DNA of 64,000 nt from Ruminococcus flavefaciens ND2009 (GCF_000621785.1 NZ_KK211346.1:124001-188000), one strand, 5' to 3'. Shown: positions 49,282 to 57,664, counted from the first letter of the stretch. The notes: a model not told the origin generated them from the sequence alone. A program made the numbers and translations.

Positions 49282-50817
49282 TCACTTGTCACCGAAGCTT
49301 ATGGTTTTTGTGGCTATTTCTTCGCGAAATCTTGTGTCATGTTCCACAAAAAGCATGGTGGGGGAGTACCTTTTCAGCAGCACCTCTATCTGCATACGGG
49401 AAAAAACGTCGATGTAGTTCAGTGGCTCGTCCCAGATATACAGGTGAGCAGGAGTGAGAAGACTGGCGGCGATGAGCAGTTTTTTCTTCTGCCCCTCGGA
49501 GAAGTCCTCCATGTTCTTGGTGAGCTGGCTCCTCTCTGTGCCCAGCTGACGCAGGATAGTACAGAGCATACTCAGCTCCAGTCCGCGCTCCTCGCAAAGG
49601 GAAGCAACACTTCCGCGGAGCCGGGAGGTGTCCTGGTCGATATAGGAAATGATAAGTCCCGAGGCAGTCTCGCAGGTGCCCTTCTCTGTAAAATGAACAG
49701 GTTCACGGGCATATCCCGAGTGACTGAGTACGGCTTTTATAAGTGTGGATTTTCCGCAGCCGTTGGTGCCGTGGAGGGCAACTCTCTCTCCCTGCTGTAC
49801 AGAAAAGGTCAGGGGAGAGAAAACAGGCTTGTCGGAGCTGCTGTAGGTCACAGTAAAGTCGCGGAAATTGACAATGGTCTTTTTGTGGTGGACGAGAGGA
49901 GTCAGCTTCAGCTCTGCCACACGCTCTATGTCGCTGAGAAGCCCCTCCTGCCTGGCGATATTGCGGTCTATACGCTTTTCCATCTGCTTTACGCGGCTCT
50001 GCATTTTCTTGGTTTTGGCGCCGATATAGGAGCGGGTACTGATACAGCGGTCGTTTTCCTTGACAGGGTCGAAGCCTATTTTTGTTCGCTCGTTCCTGTC
50101 AGCCCACTCCGCCGTCTGACGTGCAGCCTGCCGCAGTTTTTTTATCTCCTTGCGGTGCTTTTCGTTCTCAGCCTCTGCGAAGCTGTCACGCCGCTGCTTG
50201 TTCTCCCACCAGACAGAGAAGTTTCCGTTCTGGACGTCTATGGACTTGCGGTTCAGCACCAGTACATGGTCGGTACAGGCGTCAAGCAGGTCGCGGTCGT
50301 GGGATACCAGTATAAAACCGCTCTTGCCGGTCAGATACTCCTTGACCTTCTCCCGGGAGCTCTCGTCCAGGTGGTTTGTGGGCTCGTCGATGAGTCTGAA
50401 CTGCTCTCCGCAGGAAAACAGCAGCGCCAGCAGTATCTTTGTACGCTCTCCGTGGCTCAGTGTATTGAATGGACGGTAGAGTATTTCCGCAGTCTCGCCA
50501 AGCTGTGAAAGCTCGCATATCATGCGCCATTCCTCACAGTAAGGGGAGATCTCCGGCAGAAACTCAGAGGCAGGGCGCTGTGCCTGTTCAGTGCTGACGG
50601 CACAGGGGAAGGCACTGAATCCCACGGAAGCGGTGATAGTTCCGCTGTAGCTGTATCTGCCCATAAGAAGGCTTAGAAAGGTGGTCTTGCCCTTGCCGTT
50701 CCTGCCGATAAAGCCAAGCTTCCAGTCGGTATCTATGGAGAACGAGACATTTTCAAAGACGTTGTCGGAGCTGCCGTCATAACCGAATGTAAGGTCGTTT
50801 ACAAGTATCTGTGACAT
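49282..50817 (-). CDS. ABC-F ATPase of the ribosome-protection (Lsa/Vga) type
   Basis: A 511-residue soluble protein with two ABC domains and no membrane segment. First domain: Walker A GFIGRNGKGKTT, signature LSHGERTK, RLIDEPTNHLDESSRE. Second domain: HGTNGCGKSTL, FSEGQKKK, WDEPLNYIDVF. The interdomain linker (about 215-315) is charged and helical as in ARE ABC-F proteins, which displace antibiotics (lincosamides, streptogramins A, pleuromutilins) from the ribosome. The start at 50817 follows AAAGGAGG. The leader carries a terminator and a leader ORF, typical for antibiotic-inducible ABC-F genes. The specific drug spectrum is inferred only by family. Confidence 0.85.
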   Translation of the reverse strand: MSQILVNDLTFGYDGSSDNVFENVSFSIDTDWKLGFIGRNGKGKTTFLSLLMGRYSYSGTITASVGFSAFPCAVSTEQAQRPASEFLPEISPYCEEWRMICELSQLGETAEILYRPFNTLSHGERTKILLALLFSCGEQFRLIDEPTNHLDESSREKVKEYLTGKSGFILVSHDRDLLDACTDHVLVLNRKSIDVQNGNFSVWWENKQRRDSFAEAENEKHRKEIKKLRQAARQTAEWADRNERTKIGFDPVKENDRCISTRSYIGAKTKKMQSRVKQMEKRIDRNIARQEGLLSDIERVAELKLTPLVHHKKTIVNFRDFTVTYSSSDKPVFSPLTFSVQQGERVALHGTNGCGKSTLIKAVLSHSGYAREPVHFTEKGTCETASGLIISYIDQDTSRLRGSVASLCEERGLELSMLCTILRQLGTERSQLTKNMEDFSEGQKKKLLIAASLLTPAHLYIWDEPLNYIDVFSRMQIEVLLKRYSPTMLFVEHDTRFREEIATKTISFGDK

Positions 50818-50841
50818 ATTTATTCCTCCTTTCGGTCCCAC

Positions 50842-50882
50842 AAAAAAAACGGGGACCGTTTGCTGCCAAACAGTTCCCGTTA
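50842..50882 (-). terminator. Leader terminator of the ABC-F gene
   Basis: Minus strand: AACGGGAACTGTTT pairs with AAACGGTCCCCGTT (with one internal mismatch), loop GGCAGC, followed by eight T's. It ends just before the ribosome site of the ABC-F gene and so would block it. Confidence 0.85.
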
Positions 50883-50974
50883 CATTCCATGACCTCAGGG
50901 CGCACCGACAGAATGAGCCTGCAAAAGTGCGCGGATAAATATATAGCACAAAAAAGAGGTTATGAGAACATAAT

Positions 50975-51052
50975 CCACTTTTGGCAACATGATAAGACAG
51001 TATGCCTGTAAAACCACACTGTCAGATTAATTATTCATGTGTTCAAAAGTGA
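50975..51052 (-). promoter_or_regulatory. Competing stems of the ABC-F leader
   Basis: The minus-strand segment 50989-50975 (TGTTGCCAAAAGTGG) can pair through TGTTGCCAAA with TTTGGCAGCA (50870-50861) of the terminator, acting as antiterminator, or through CCAAAAGTG with CACTTTTG (51051-51044) directly after the leader ORF. So region 1 (51052-51044), region 2 (50989-50975) and region 3 (50870-50861) form a three-part switch as in translational-coupled attenuation. Confidence 0.65.
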
Positions 51053-51053
51053 A

Positions 51054-51065
51054 TTATCTTTTCAT
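51054..51065 (-). CDS. Three-codon leader ORF (MKR) of the ABC-F gene
   Basis: ATG AAA AGA TAA at 51065-51054 (minus strand) is preceded by AAAGAGGTGTGAGG at ideal spacing and lies 25-35 bases after the transcription start. The tiny size and position match leader ORFs on which drug-stalled ribosomes alter the fold of downstream RNA. Directly after its stop comes region 1 of the competing stems. Confidence 0.6.
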   Translation of the reverse strand: MKR

Positions 51066-51096
51066 CCTCACACCTCTTTCATTAATATCTGAGTGA

Positions 51097-51125
51097 ATTA
51101 TAGCATAGATTTACGGTATTGTCAA
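51097..51125 (-). promoter_or_regulatory. Promoter of the ABC-F gene
   Basis: Minus strand TTGACA (51125-51120) and TATAAT (51102-51097), both perfect, spacer 17, giving a leader of about 270 bases. Confidence 0.88.
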
Positions 51126-51144
51126 GGGGTGAGCTTCAAAGCTC

Positions 51145-51173
51145 TTGACTTTCCGTATTTTTTACTGTATAAT
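51145..51173 (+). promoter_or_regulatory. Promoter of the HD-domain gene
   Basis: TTGACT (51145) and TATAAT (51168), spacer 17, divergent from the ABC-F promoter. Confidence 0.82.
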
Positions 51174-51204
51174 GAATTTTATTATATTTACGGAGGGCAG
51201 AGAT

Positions 51205-51771
51205 ATGAGACCATCGGAATTTCTTGATATACTTCATATTGCGGAGAAGCTGAAGGACACGCCGCGGCACTGCACCACATCAAACAGGCGCAGGGAGAGC
51301 GTTGCGGAGCACAGCTGGCGGGTGTCGCTGATGGCTATGCTGCTTAAAAAAGAGTTCCCCGATGCGGATATGGACAGAGTGGTGAGAATGTGCCTTATCC
51401 ACGATCTTGGGGAGTGCTTTACGGGGGATATTCCCACCTTTGTCAAGACCGATGCAGACCGTGAGAACGAGGACAGCCTTCTTGACCGCTGGGTTTCGTC
51501 TATGCCCGGTGAAGTGGGGAGCGAGCTTGAGGAGCTGTACGCAGAGATGAATGCTCAGCAGACTATCGAGGCGAAGATATTCAAGGCTCTTGACAAGCTG
51601 GAGGCACTGATACAGCACAATGAGTCGCCTTTAGATACCTGGTCGGAAAACGAGTATGAGCTGAACAAGACCTATGCCTTTGATACAGTTGCTTTTTCGG
51701 AATGGCTTACGGAGCTGAGAAAAGCAATACTTGCCGATACGCTGGAAAAAACCGAACTTGATACTAAATAA
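51205..51771 (+). CDS. HD-domain phosphohydrolase (YfbR/HDDC2 5'-deoxynucleotidase type)
   Basis: A 188-residue protein with the metal motif H...HD...D: VAEHSWRVSLMAM (first His), CLIHDLGECFTGDIP (HD) and DKLEALIQHNE (Asp). The set matches the YfbR/HDDC2 group that removes phosphate from deoxynucleoside monophosphates. N-terminal RHCTTSNRRRESVAEHSW is typical. The start at 51205 follows GGAGGG; an ORF extension to 51145 would span the promoter and is rejected. Confidence 0.87.
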   Translation: MRPSEFLDILHIAEKLKDTPRHCTTSNRRRESVAEHSWRVSLMAMLLKKEFPDADMDRVVRMCLIHDLGECFTGDIPTFVKTDADRENEDSLLDRWVSSMPGEVGSELEELYAEMNAQQTIEAKIFKALDKLEALIQHNESPLDTWSENEYELNKTYAFDTVAFSEWLTELRKAILADTLEKTELDTK

Positions 51772-51775
51772 AAAG

Positions 51776-51813
51776 AAGCACGAAAGCGCATGGTACGCCT
51801 TCGTGCTTTGCTT
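51776..51813. terminator. Terminator between HD gene and GNAT gene
   Basis: AAGCACGAA (51776-51784) pairs with TTCGTGCTT (51800-51808); the stem extends partly into AGCGCATGGTACGCC. T-rich sequence follows; convergent gene ends share it. Confidence 0.7.
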
Positions 51814-51817
51814 TTGT

Positions 51818-52474
51818 TTATCCGTTTATGGAAGAATGACTGTGGATGTAGAACTCCTCCTGGCTTGGCTGCCAGCCCTTTTCCTTGGGCGGGAACAGCT
51901 TGTCGAACTCCTCGACTGCTTTCTCGTCATCGCAGGGGGCGTCAACGTCGCTCGGATAGTAGAACCACTTTCTGCCGTCAAGAGCGTCCTCCTTGAGCAC
52001 CTTCACAAGAAGTGCGGCAGGGAAGAAGTCTCCCTCGAAGCACACATTGTACTTTTTGCAGCTCTTGTAGCCCCTTGCCACATAATTATCGGGATTGCCG
52101 AAATTGATAACCACATCATATCCCATTTCTGCGGCAATAGCAAAGGTATGCTCCAGCAGTGCCTTTCCCAGTCCCTTGCGCTGATATTCGGGAAGCACGC
52201 AGAGAGGACCCATTGTCAGGATGTCCTTCTCATTGCCCTGCTCGTCCCTGAGCTTCGCGCGGCAGTACATTACACAGCCTGCGATCTTTCCGTCTGTTTC
52301 GATGACATAGTCCAGCTCGGGAACAAAGTCCTTGTGCTCTCTCATGATGTGGATAAAGTAATGCTCAAAACAGCCGGGGATGCTGAGATTCCAGAAAGCC
52401 TCTCTTGCAAGGTTTTCAACTTCACGGTGGTCTTTTTCTGTTTCCTTACGGATGATATAGTCATTTTTATTCAT
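51818..52474 (-). CDS. GNAT N-acetyltransferase
   Basis: A 218-residue acetyltransferase with the acetyl-CoA loop LPEYQRKGLGKALLEHTFAIA in residues 93-113 and the following NFGNPDNYVARGYKSCKKYNVCFE typical of the YhbS-like branch. The C-terminal 60 residues hold an acidic linker and a tail with PPKEKGWQPSQEEF. GGAGGA precedes the ATG. The leader of about 155 bases carries a candidate leader ORF and a strong hairpin. Confidence 0.85.
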   Translation of the reverse strand: MNKNDYIIRKETEKDHREVENLAREAFWNLSIPGCFEHYFIHIMREHKDFVPELDYVIETDGKIAGCVMYCRAKLRDEQGNEKDILTMGPLCVLPEYQRKGLGKALLEHTFAIAAEMGYDVVINFGNPDNYVARGYKSCKKYNVCFEGDFFPAALLVKVLKEDALDGRKWFYYPSDVDAPCDDEKAVEEFDKLFPPKEKGWQPSQEEFYIHSHSSING

Positions 52475-52508
52475 TGTTTTTTTCCTCCTGAAAATGTTGA
52501 CGGGACAT

Positions 52509-52546
52509 ACGGAGGCTTGTGTGAGATAGAATTCGCAAACCTCCGT
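52509..52546 (-). promoter_or_regulatory. Strong hairpin in the GNAT leader
   Basis: Minus strand ACGGAGGTTTGCG pairs with CACAAGCCTCCGT (12 of 13 positions, one G-U). It directly follows the stop codon of the leader ORF. No T-run follows, so it is not an intrinsic terminator. Confidence 0.55.
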
Positions 52547-52582
52547 TTACGCTGCTATCTCTGTTCTGTTATTATTTTTCAA
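52547..52582 (-). CDS. Candidate 11-residue leader peptide (MKNNNRTEIAA) of the GNAT gene
   Basis: TTG start at 52582 with AAGGAG 7 bases upstream; ends with TAA at 52549-52547. Its stop abuts the hairpin at 52546-52509. Translation would keep ribosomes close to the hairpin. It is only a candidate, since the start is TTG. Confidence 0.35.
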   Translation of the reverse strand: MKNNNRTEIAA

Positions 52583-52636
52583 ACAACTTCTCCTTAAAAT
52601 AAGATATGTGAAATACTTCGGAGTATTTCCGAGAAT

Positions 52637-52665
52637 ATTGTAACACATAGATCCTGAAAAGTCAA
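52637..52665 (-). promoter_or_regulatory. Promoter of the GNAT gene
   Basis: Minus strand TTGACT (52665-52660) and TACAAT (52642-52637), spacer 17. A palindrome AAATACTCCGAAGTATTT lies just after the expected start. Confidence 0.75.
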
Positions 52666-52731
52666 GAAAAAGGCTGTTTCAGAATATAAACAGAGAAGTT
52701 GAGGGATATATATAAATATTATGTGGATATA

Positions 52732-52760
52732 TTGACTTTATATCAGAAGTATGATATACT
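52732..52760 (+). promoter_or_regulatory. Promoter of the M4 metallopeptidase gene
   Basis: TTGACT (52732) and TATACT (52755), spacer 17; a leader of about 100 bases follows before the ATG at 52868. Confidence 0.75.
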
Positions 52761-52867
52761 AAATCTTGACATGACTGGAAAAACAGCGAAAATAAGGCAT
52801 ACAGCGTGTATAACAAAAAAGACTCACTAAGTGGCGGTCGGTCAAATAAATATGAAAAGAGGACGTT

Positions 52868-55609
52868 ATGGATCAGAATCAAATCAATAACAGTCAGGGC
52901 TCTCCTGCACAGCAGCCTCATGGCAGCGGACAGCCTCAGCAGCCCGCAACTGCACCGATTCAGCAGACAGTGCAGAATGCACCATCTGACGCAGGTGCAC
53001 AGCCTGCTCAGCCGCAGCAGAAAAAGAAAATCAAAAAGCCTCTTATCATCGCTATTGTGGCTGCACTTGTATGCTCAGGCACAGGAGGCTTTTTCCTCTA
53101 TCGTCATTTCGCTGACGATGACTCAGGCAGCGGAAGGCGCAAGGGCAGCAAAAAGGACGACAACAGTCTTGAGGAGCTGATGGACCTCACCGACTATGAC
53201 ACCGATACTGAGGAGCAGACGACAGAGAACATCTACGATGACGGTCCCGAGGAGAGCGAGGCATCACAGCTCGGCATCAGCTATGACGAAAACGGAGACT
53301 TTCAGATGTTCAGCGGGACCTTTGATGAAAAGGTATCCGAAGATTACGAAGCCCTGGAGTTTATTGACAGCTATGCTGATCAGATAGGTATAGAAGACGC
53401 TTTTGACGAGCTGAGCTTTGTCAGCGAAACTACATTCGAGGACTGTACTTTCTACAAATTCCAGCAGGTATATGACGATGTCCCCGTATACGGAAATCAG
53501 CTTATCGTTTCTGTTGATAAGGACGGTATCGTTGATTCCGTCAGCGGAGGATATACACCTGTGGACATCAGTACCGATCCTTCCATAGATCAGGAAGAGG
53601 CTGAGAAGATCGCAAAGGAACATATCGGCGGCGAGGCTGAAATAATCAGCAGCGAGCTTACTATCCGTCCATATACTGACAGCGGCTCTGCAAAGCTGAC
53701 CTATGACATCAGAGCTTTTGGAGAAACTGAATATTCAGAGCTTTTCATAGACGCTGACAGCGGAGATATCATTACCGAAAATGATCTTACTGACAAAGCT
53801 TTAGAAACGGTCAATGCCAATTTTGACGGAAGGATTTACAAGGTCGACCTTGAAGAAAGCTTGGGCGGTTTAGTTGCAGACTACAAGGTCATGGATTACA
53901 AACGCAATATCTCAGTATCCGATGCAAGCAACCATTCATATTTCGGGCCGGCTATTAAAGCCAAAATACGCTTTGATATCCTTAACGGAATACCGTATGA
54001 TCCTGTGATGTGCGTCAAAAAGGATGAAGTTTTATCTGATGGAAGTATGATCATTTCAGCTGTGCCTAATACTTCTTCTATGAAAGAGCTTCTTGATGAA
54101 AAAGATCCCACAGAGAATAAGGAAGTGACCGAGATCGCTATCAAGGCACTCAGCACACTACAAAATGCCTATGACTACTATGATAACGTACTCGGCTGGA
54201 AGTCTATTGACGGCAAAGGTATGCCTTTGTGGATCTTTGCCGCAGTACACAACAGCGATCCCGAAGCCAAAGATTTTGATATGCTTAATCCGACAGAAGA
54301 ATATTTTCCAAACTCTGCATTCATTGGCGGGACAAATACATTTTTGTTCGGCGGTATCAATAATAAGCCGGTCTCAGGCCCGGGTATAACCGGACACGAG
54401 TTCACTCACGGAGTTGTAGATAATACAGCGCACATAAGCGACGATCCTAAGCCAAAATCTATCAATGAGGGATACGCAGATGTAATGGGATCTATCATCT
54501 CAGGCGACTGGTTGTTCATAAAGAACGAGATGTCCTCAGATATACCGAATATTGAGTACCATATCAGAAATGCGATCGATCCGGTCAAGAATTTTAATCC
54601 GGATAAGGTAGGCGGAGAGTATTACCTTGAAGATCCGCATGATGAGCACGTAAATGCAACTATCGTATCCCATTCTGCTTATCTTATGTCTGAGAATGGC
54701 TTATCCAATGAAAAGATAGCCAAAATTTTCTTAAACTCACTTTTCAGGCTCTCATCTTATCCTGATTTTGAAGAAACTGCCCATGCGTTATTATATTCAT
54801 CGGTGGAATTAGGTTATACCAGAGAAGAATCCAAGATGGTCGCAAAGGCTCTCAGATCAACAAGAATGCTTCCTCCTACAGGAAAACTTACACTGACTGT
54901 ACATTGCGGCAGCCATCTTATTCCGGACGCAGTAGTGACAGTAAACGGAGAAGAAGTCGGCAGGACAGATGAAGACGGTAATATCGTTATCGATTACGAT
55001 CCCGAGAATTTTGTCGGTACACTGATAAATGTCAAGGCTGATGGCTTCAGAGATCTTTCATTCATTGCTATGGCTATATTTGACGAAGAGATGACCGACT
55101 GTAATCTTGCAGTTGCCGATGACTTCGGCTCTGTTCACAGCAGCGATGCTCCTATCTCGGACGACTCCACAGGCGAGAAGGTAAAGGTCACCATAGTTCA
55201 GATGGCTGCGGACGGAACATCTGAGCATTCCAAGCAGAAGGCTCAGGAATACTACGTTCAGAAGGGCTCAAAAATATCCCTGAAGAAGCTTGTTGATGAG
55301 CTCAACAAGGCAATGAGCAAGCTGAAGGGTTCAAAGCTTGATGAGATAATGGATCTCAAGATCACTACGGACGGCAGCAAGATATACTTTGATACGGGAT
55401 ATGTTCCCGTGGAAATGTCCTATGTTATCTACGGGACTGATGAGGTATTCGATTTCAGCAAGCCTGTCACGGAGGACGTTGTCATCGAGCCAAAGGTCGG
55501 TATCGGGCTCTCAGGCTTCGGCTTTGGCGACGAAAGCTTCAATATGGACGATATGCAGGATCTTGCAGATACCCTGGACGGTATGTTCAACGGCGGAGGC
55601 AAGAATTAA
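52868..55609 (+). CDS. Membrane-anchored M4 (thermolysin-family) metallopeptidase with FTP/PepSY pro-region
   Basis: A 913-residue protein with an N-terminal Gln/Pro-rich cytoplasmic stretch (1-50), a membrane helix (about 57-78; PLIIAIVAALVCSGTGGFFL) and an acidic linker. Residues about 130-290 resemble the FTP/PepSY inhibitory pro-domain (DDVPVYGNQLIVSVDKDG). The M4 catalytic domain (about 300-670) carries HEFTH (510-514) and INEGYADVMG with the third zinc ligand E534. A beta-type domain with HCGSHLIPDAVVTVNGEEVG and a C-terminal stalk-like part follow. It is displayed outside as a type II protein. The central part (about 53800-55000) uses many TTA Leu codons, unlike the ends. Confidence 0.9.
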   Translation: MDQNQINNSQGSPAQQPHGSGQPQQPATAPIQQTVQNAPSDAGAQPAQPQQKKKIKKPLIIAIVAALVCSGTGGFFLYRHFADDDSGSGRRKGSKKDDNSLEELMDLTDYDTDTEEQTTENIYDDGPEESEASQLGISYDENGDFQMFSGTFDEKVSEDYEALEFIDSYADQIGIEDAFDELSFVSETTFEDCTFYKFQQVYDDVPVYGNQLIVSVDKDGIVDSVSGGYTPVDISTDPSIDQEEAEKIAKEHIGGEAEIISSELTIRPYTDSGSAKLTYDIRAFGETEYSELFIDADSGDIITENDLTDKALETVNANFDGRIYKVDLEESLGGLVADYKVMDYKRNISVSDASNHSYFGPAIKAKIRFDILNGIPYDPVMCVKKDEVLSDGSMIISAVPNTSSMKELLDEKDPTENKEVTEIAIKALSTLQNAYDYYDNVLGWKSIDGKGMPLWIFAAVHNSDPEAKDFDMLNPTEEYFPNSAFIGGTNTFLFGGINNKPVSGPGITGHEFTHGVVDNTAHISDDPKPKSINEGYADVMGSIISGDWLFIKNEMSSDIPNIEYHIRNAIDPVKNFNPDKVGGEYYLEDPHDEHVNATIVSHSAYLMSENGLSNEKIAKIFLNSLFRLSSYPDFEETAHALLYSSVELGYTREESKMVAKALRSTRMLPPTGKLTLTVHCGSHLIPDAVVTVNGEEVGRTDEDGNIVIDYDPENFVGTLINVKADGFRDLSFIAMAIFDEEMTDCNLAVADDFGSVHSSDAPISDDSTGEKVKVTIVQMAADGTSEHSKQKAQEYYVQKGSKISLKKLVDELNKAMSKLKGSKLDEIMDLKITTDGSKIYFDTGYVPVEMSYVIYGTDEVFDFSKPVTEDVVIEPKVGIGLSGFGFGDESFNMDDMQDLADTLDGMFNGGGKN

Positions 55610-55625
55610 AAGCTGCTAAAACAAT

Positions 55626-55662
55626 AAAGCTCCCACTAAGCAAAGTGGGAGCTTATTTTTCT
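55626..55662. terminator. Terminator between M4 peptidase and DUF3592 genes
   Basis: AAGCTCCCACT and AGTGGGAGCTT (55627-55654) form a hairpin, flanked by T's (plus) and A's (minus). Confidence 0.8.
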
Positions 55663-55671
55663 GTGTATTGA

Positions 55672-56241
55672 TCAATTTGCAAGAACAATTATACCGATAA
55701 TGAACATTGCTATGCCGAAAGCTGCAAGTACTCCGCCTATACAGGCAAGTATTACTGAAATAGTCTTTGATGGAGGAGCATCCCGTTCAACGAAGGCGTG
55801 CTTCGGAGCCTTCGGATCATAGAAAACATCAACGTTCCTGCCCGGGGGATACCTGTCCTCCACAGCTTTCTGTGCCGATGATATGCCTCCCTTTGTCTTT
55901 ACCACCGAAGGAAGCTCACCGTCCGTTGTTATGTTTGAGGAGCTGCTGAGAAGTTGCCTGCCTGCAACTTCGGCGAAGACATCTGTTCTTCCCGCAAACT
56001 TGGGACCTGCCACCTTGTAGGTCTGACCGTTCACGGTATAGCTCACCAGAGGAACGCGAATATCGTTGCTGGTTATATTGGACATACGCTCAACAGTGCC
56101 GATGGTATGACCCGTGAAGTGGGTCCTTCTGTATTCGGGACGCTTGAAGCCGAACCATATGATTATGGCTATAGTCAGCGCTCCGAGAAGGATTATAAGT
56201 ATTCCCGCAAGGATAAAGGCAAATGATAATGTACTGTACAT
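55672..56241 (-). CDS. DUF3592-type membrane protein
   Basis: A 189-residue protein with an N-terminal helix (about 6-30) and a C-terminal helix (about 165-187) framing an extracytoplasmic domain. The middle has GHTIGTVERMS, VSYTVNGQTYKVAGP and YPPGRNVDVFYDPKAPKHAFVE, which match DUF3592 (VxYdPxnP type). Function unknown. The start at 56241 has GGAGG; an extension to 56310 runs across the promoter. Monocistronic, ending in a shared terminator. Confidence 0.8.
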   Translation of the reverse strand: MYSTLSFAFILAGILIILLGALTIAIIIWFGFKRPEYRRTHFTGHTIGTVERMSNITSNDIRVPLVSYTVNGQTYKVAGPKFAGRTDVFAEVAGRQLLSSSSNITTDGELPSVVKTKGGISSAQKAVEDRYPPGRNVDVFYDPKAPKHAFVERDAPPSKTISVILACIGGVLAAFGIAMFIIGIIVLAN

Positions 56242-56281
56242 ACAGGTAACCTCCGTGTTTATCAGCGTTGATCTAATACTA

Positions 56282-56310
56282 AGTATAACACAAAAATAAG
56301 TATATTTCAA
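56282..56310 (-). promoter_or_regulatory. Promoter of the DUF3592 gene
   Basis: Minus strand TTGAAA (56310-56305) and TATACT (56287-56282), spacer 17. Confidence 0.75.
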
Positions 56311-56355
56311 TAGCAGCCGGAGAATGGTGATGTGATTATTTATTTGGTTGGACTA

Positions 56356-56384
56356 TTGCTATTTTTTTGTATTTGTGCTATAAT
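56356..56384 (+). promoter_or_regulatory. Promoter of the DAHP synthase gene
   Basis: TTGCTA (56356) and TATAAT (56379), spacer 17. No leader peptide with aromatic codons was seen. Confidence 0.75.
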
Positions 56385-56426
56385 TATTTAGAAATTCTGA
56401 ATTGTGACAGAAAGGATAATGTAATT

Positions 56427-57455
56427 ATGAATATGAACTTCAAGTGCAAGCTCCCCATACCTGCTGAGGTAAAGAGTGAATACCCCGTTTCCGAGGAGCT
56501 TGGAAAGGTGATTGCAGAGAGAAATGAAAAGATCGCTGAGATCATCAGGGGAGACAATGACAGGCTCATGCTCATCATAGGCCCCTGTTCCGCAGATAAT
56601 GAGGACAGCGTTATAGATTATATCTGCCGTCTCAGAGAGGTCCAGGAGAAGGTGAATGACAAGATCCTCATCGTTCCCCGTATCTACACGAACAAGCCCC
56701 GCACAACAGGAAAGGGCTACAAGGGAATGCTCCATCAGCCCGATCCCAGCCAGAAGCCTGATATGTATAAGGGCATAGTGGCTATCAGAAAAATGCACCT
56801 GAGAGCAATACAGGAGACAGGCTTTACCTGCGCAGATGAGATGCTCTATCCCGAGAATCACCGTTACGTCAATGACCTTTTGGGCTATGTTGCTGTAGGT
56901 GCCCGTTCCGTTGAGAACCAGCAGCACAGACTTACTGCCAGCGGACTCAATGTTCCCGTAGGTATGAAGAACCCTGTAAGCGGAAGCCTTCATGTGCTTA
57001 TGAATTCCATCGAAGCTGCACAGTCGGGACATACCTTCCTCTACAGAGGCTGGGAGGTAGTTACCTCGGGCAATCCTCTTGCTCATGCTATCCTCAGAGG
57101 ATATGAGAACCACCACAGCCAGAGTATGCCGAATTATCACTATGAGAACCTTCAGCTCCTCGACCAGTTCTATGAGGCAAAGGGCTTCAGCAATCCTGCC
57201 TGCATAATAGATACCAATCACTGTAATTCGGGCAAGCGTCCCTTTGAACAGCCCCGTATAGTCAAGGAGGTCCTCAGCAGCCGCAGATACGATGATAGGA
57301 TCCGCAAGCTGGTCAAGGGCTTCATGATAGAGAGCTACATAGAGGACGGAAACCAGAAGGTGGACGAGCACGTTTACGGAAAGTCTATTACCGATCCCTG
57401 TCTGGGCTGGGTAAAGACCGAGCAGATGATAATGGATATTGCTGACAGATTATAA
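56427..57455 (+). CDS. DAHP synthase (3-deoxy-7-phosphoheptulonate synthase, class I AroG type)
   Basis: A 342-residue enzyme that joins phosphoenolpyruvate and erythrose 4-phosphate as the first step of the shikimate route. Signatures are LIIGPCSADNEDSVIDY, RIYTNKPRTTGKGYKGMLHQP, GARSVENQQHRLTASGLNVPVGMKNPV, CIIDTNHCNSGKRPFEQPRIV and a C-terminal SYIEDGNQKV with GKSITDPCLGW. These match the AroF/G/H class. It stands alone between its promoter and a terminator. The start is taken at 56427 behind AAAGGATAATG. Confidence 0.94.
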   Translation: MNMNFKCKLPIPAEVKSEYPVSEELGKVIAERNEKIAEIIRGDNDRLMLIIGPCSADNEDSVIDYICRLREVQEKVNDKILIVPRIYTNKPRTTGKGYKGMLHQPDPSQKPDMYKGIVAIRKMHLRAIQETGFTCADEMLYPENHRYVNDLLGYVAVGARSVENQQHRLTASGLNVPVGMKNPVSGSLHVLMNSIEAAQSGHTFLYRGWEVVTSGNPLAHAILRGYENHHSQSMPNYHYENLQLLDQFYEAKGFSNPACIIDTNHCNSGKRPFEQPRIVKEVLSSRRYDDRIRKLVKGFMIESYIEDGNQKVDEHVYGKSITDPCLGWVKTEQMIMDIADRL

Positions 57456-57476
57456 TTTTTAAGCAATTATAGGCTA

Positions 57477-57513
57477 AAAAGAGCATTGCTGTACAGGCAG
57501 TGCTCTTTTTGTT
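57477..57513 (+). terminator. Terminator after the DAHP synthase gene
   Basis: AAAAGAGCATTGC with GCAGTGCTCTTTT (57477-57509), loop TGTACAG, followed by T's. Confidence 0.85.
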
Positions 57514-57664
57514 TATCAATGTGATACTGCTCGGTTAAAGCCGATATTCTTAGTGTTTTACATAACAACTCATATTAAATGTATATTGTAACATATCATT
57601 GTTCATTTGTCGGGAAATTTTCGGTCATAAATAGCGAAAATGCTGAATATTTCGTTGTTTTCTA
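57514..57664. other. Intergenic stretch without a gene before the glycosyltransferase promoter
   Basis: AT-rich sequence with no supported ORF or RNA gene; ATATTGTAACATATCATTGTT and similar A/T-rich runs only. Confidence 0.5.

Noticed and set aside
49339..50508. Long plus-strand ORF (389 codons) opposite the ABC-F gene.
   Set aside because: It is the antisense shadow of an ABC-F frame with clear motifs; the translated product is low in recognisable structure and lacks a ribosome site.
51145..51204. Extension of the HD-domain protein by 20 residues.
   Set aside because: The extension covers the promoter hexamers; the ATG at 51205 has a good ribosome site.
56388..57371. Long minus-strand ORF (327 codons) opposite the DAHP synthase.
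   Set aside because: Shadow of a well-conserved gene, with no ribosome site or family pattern.
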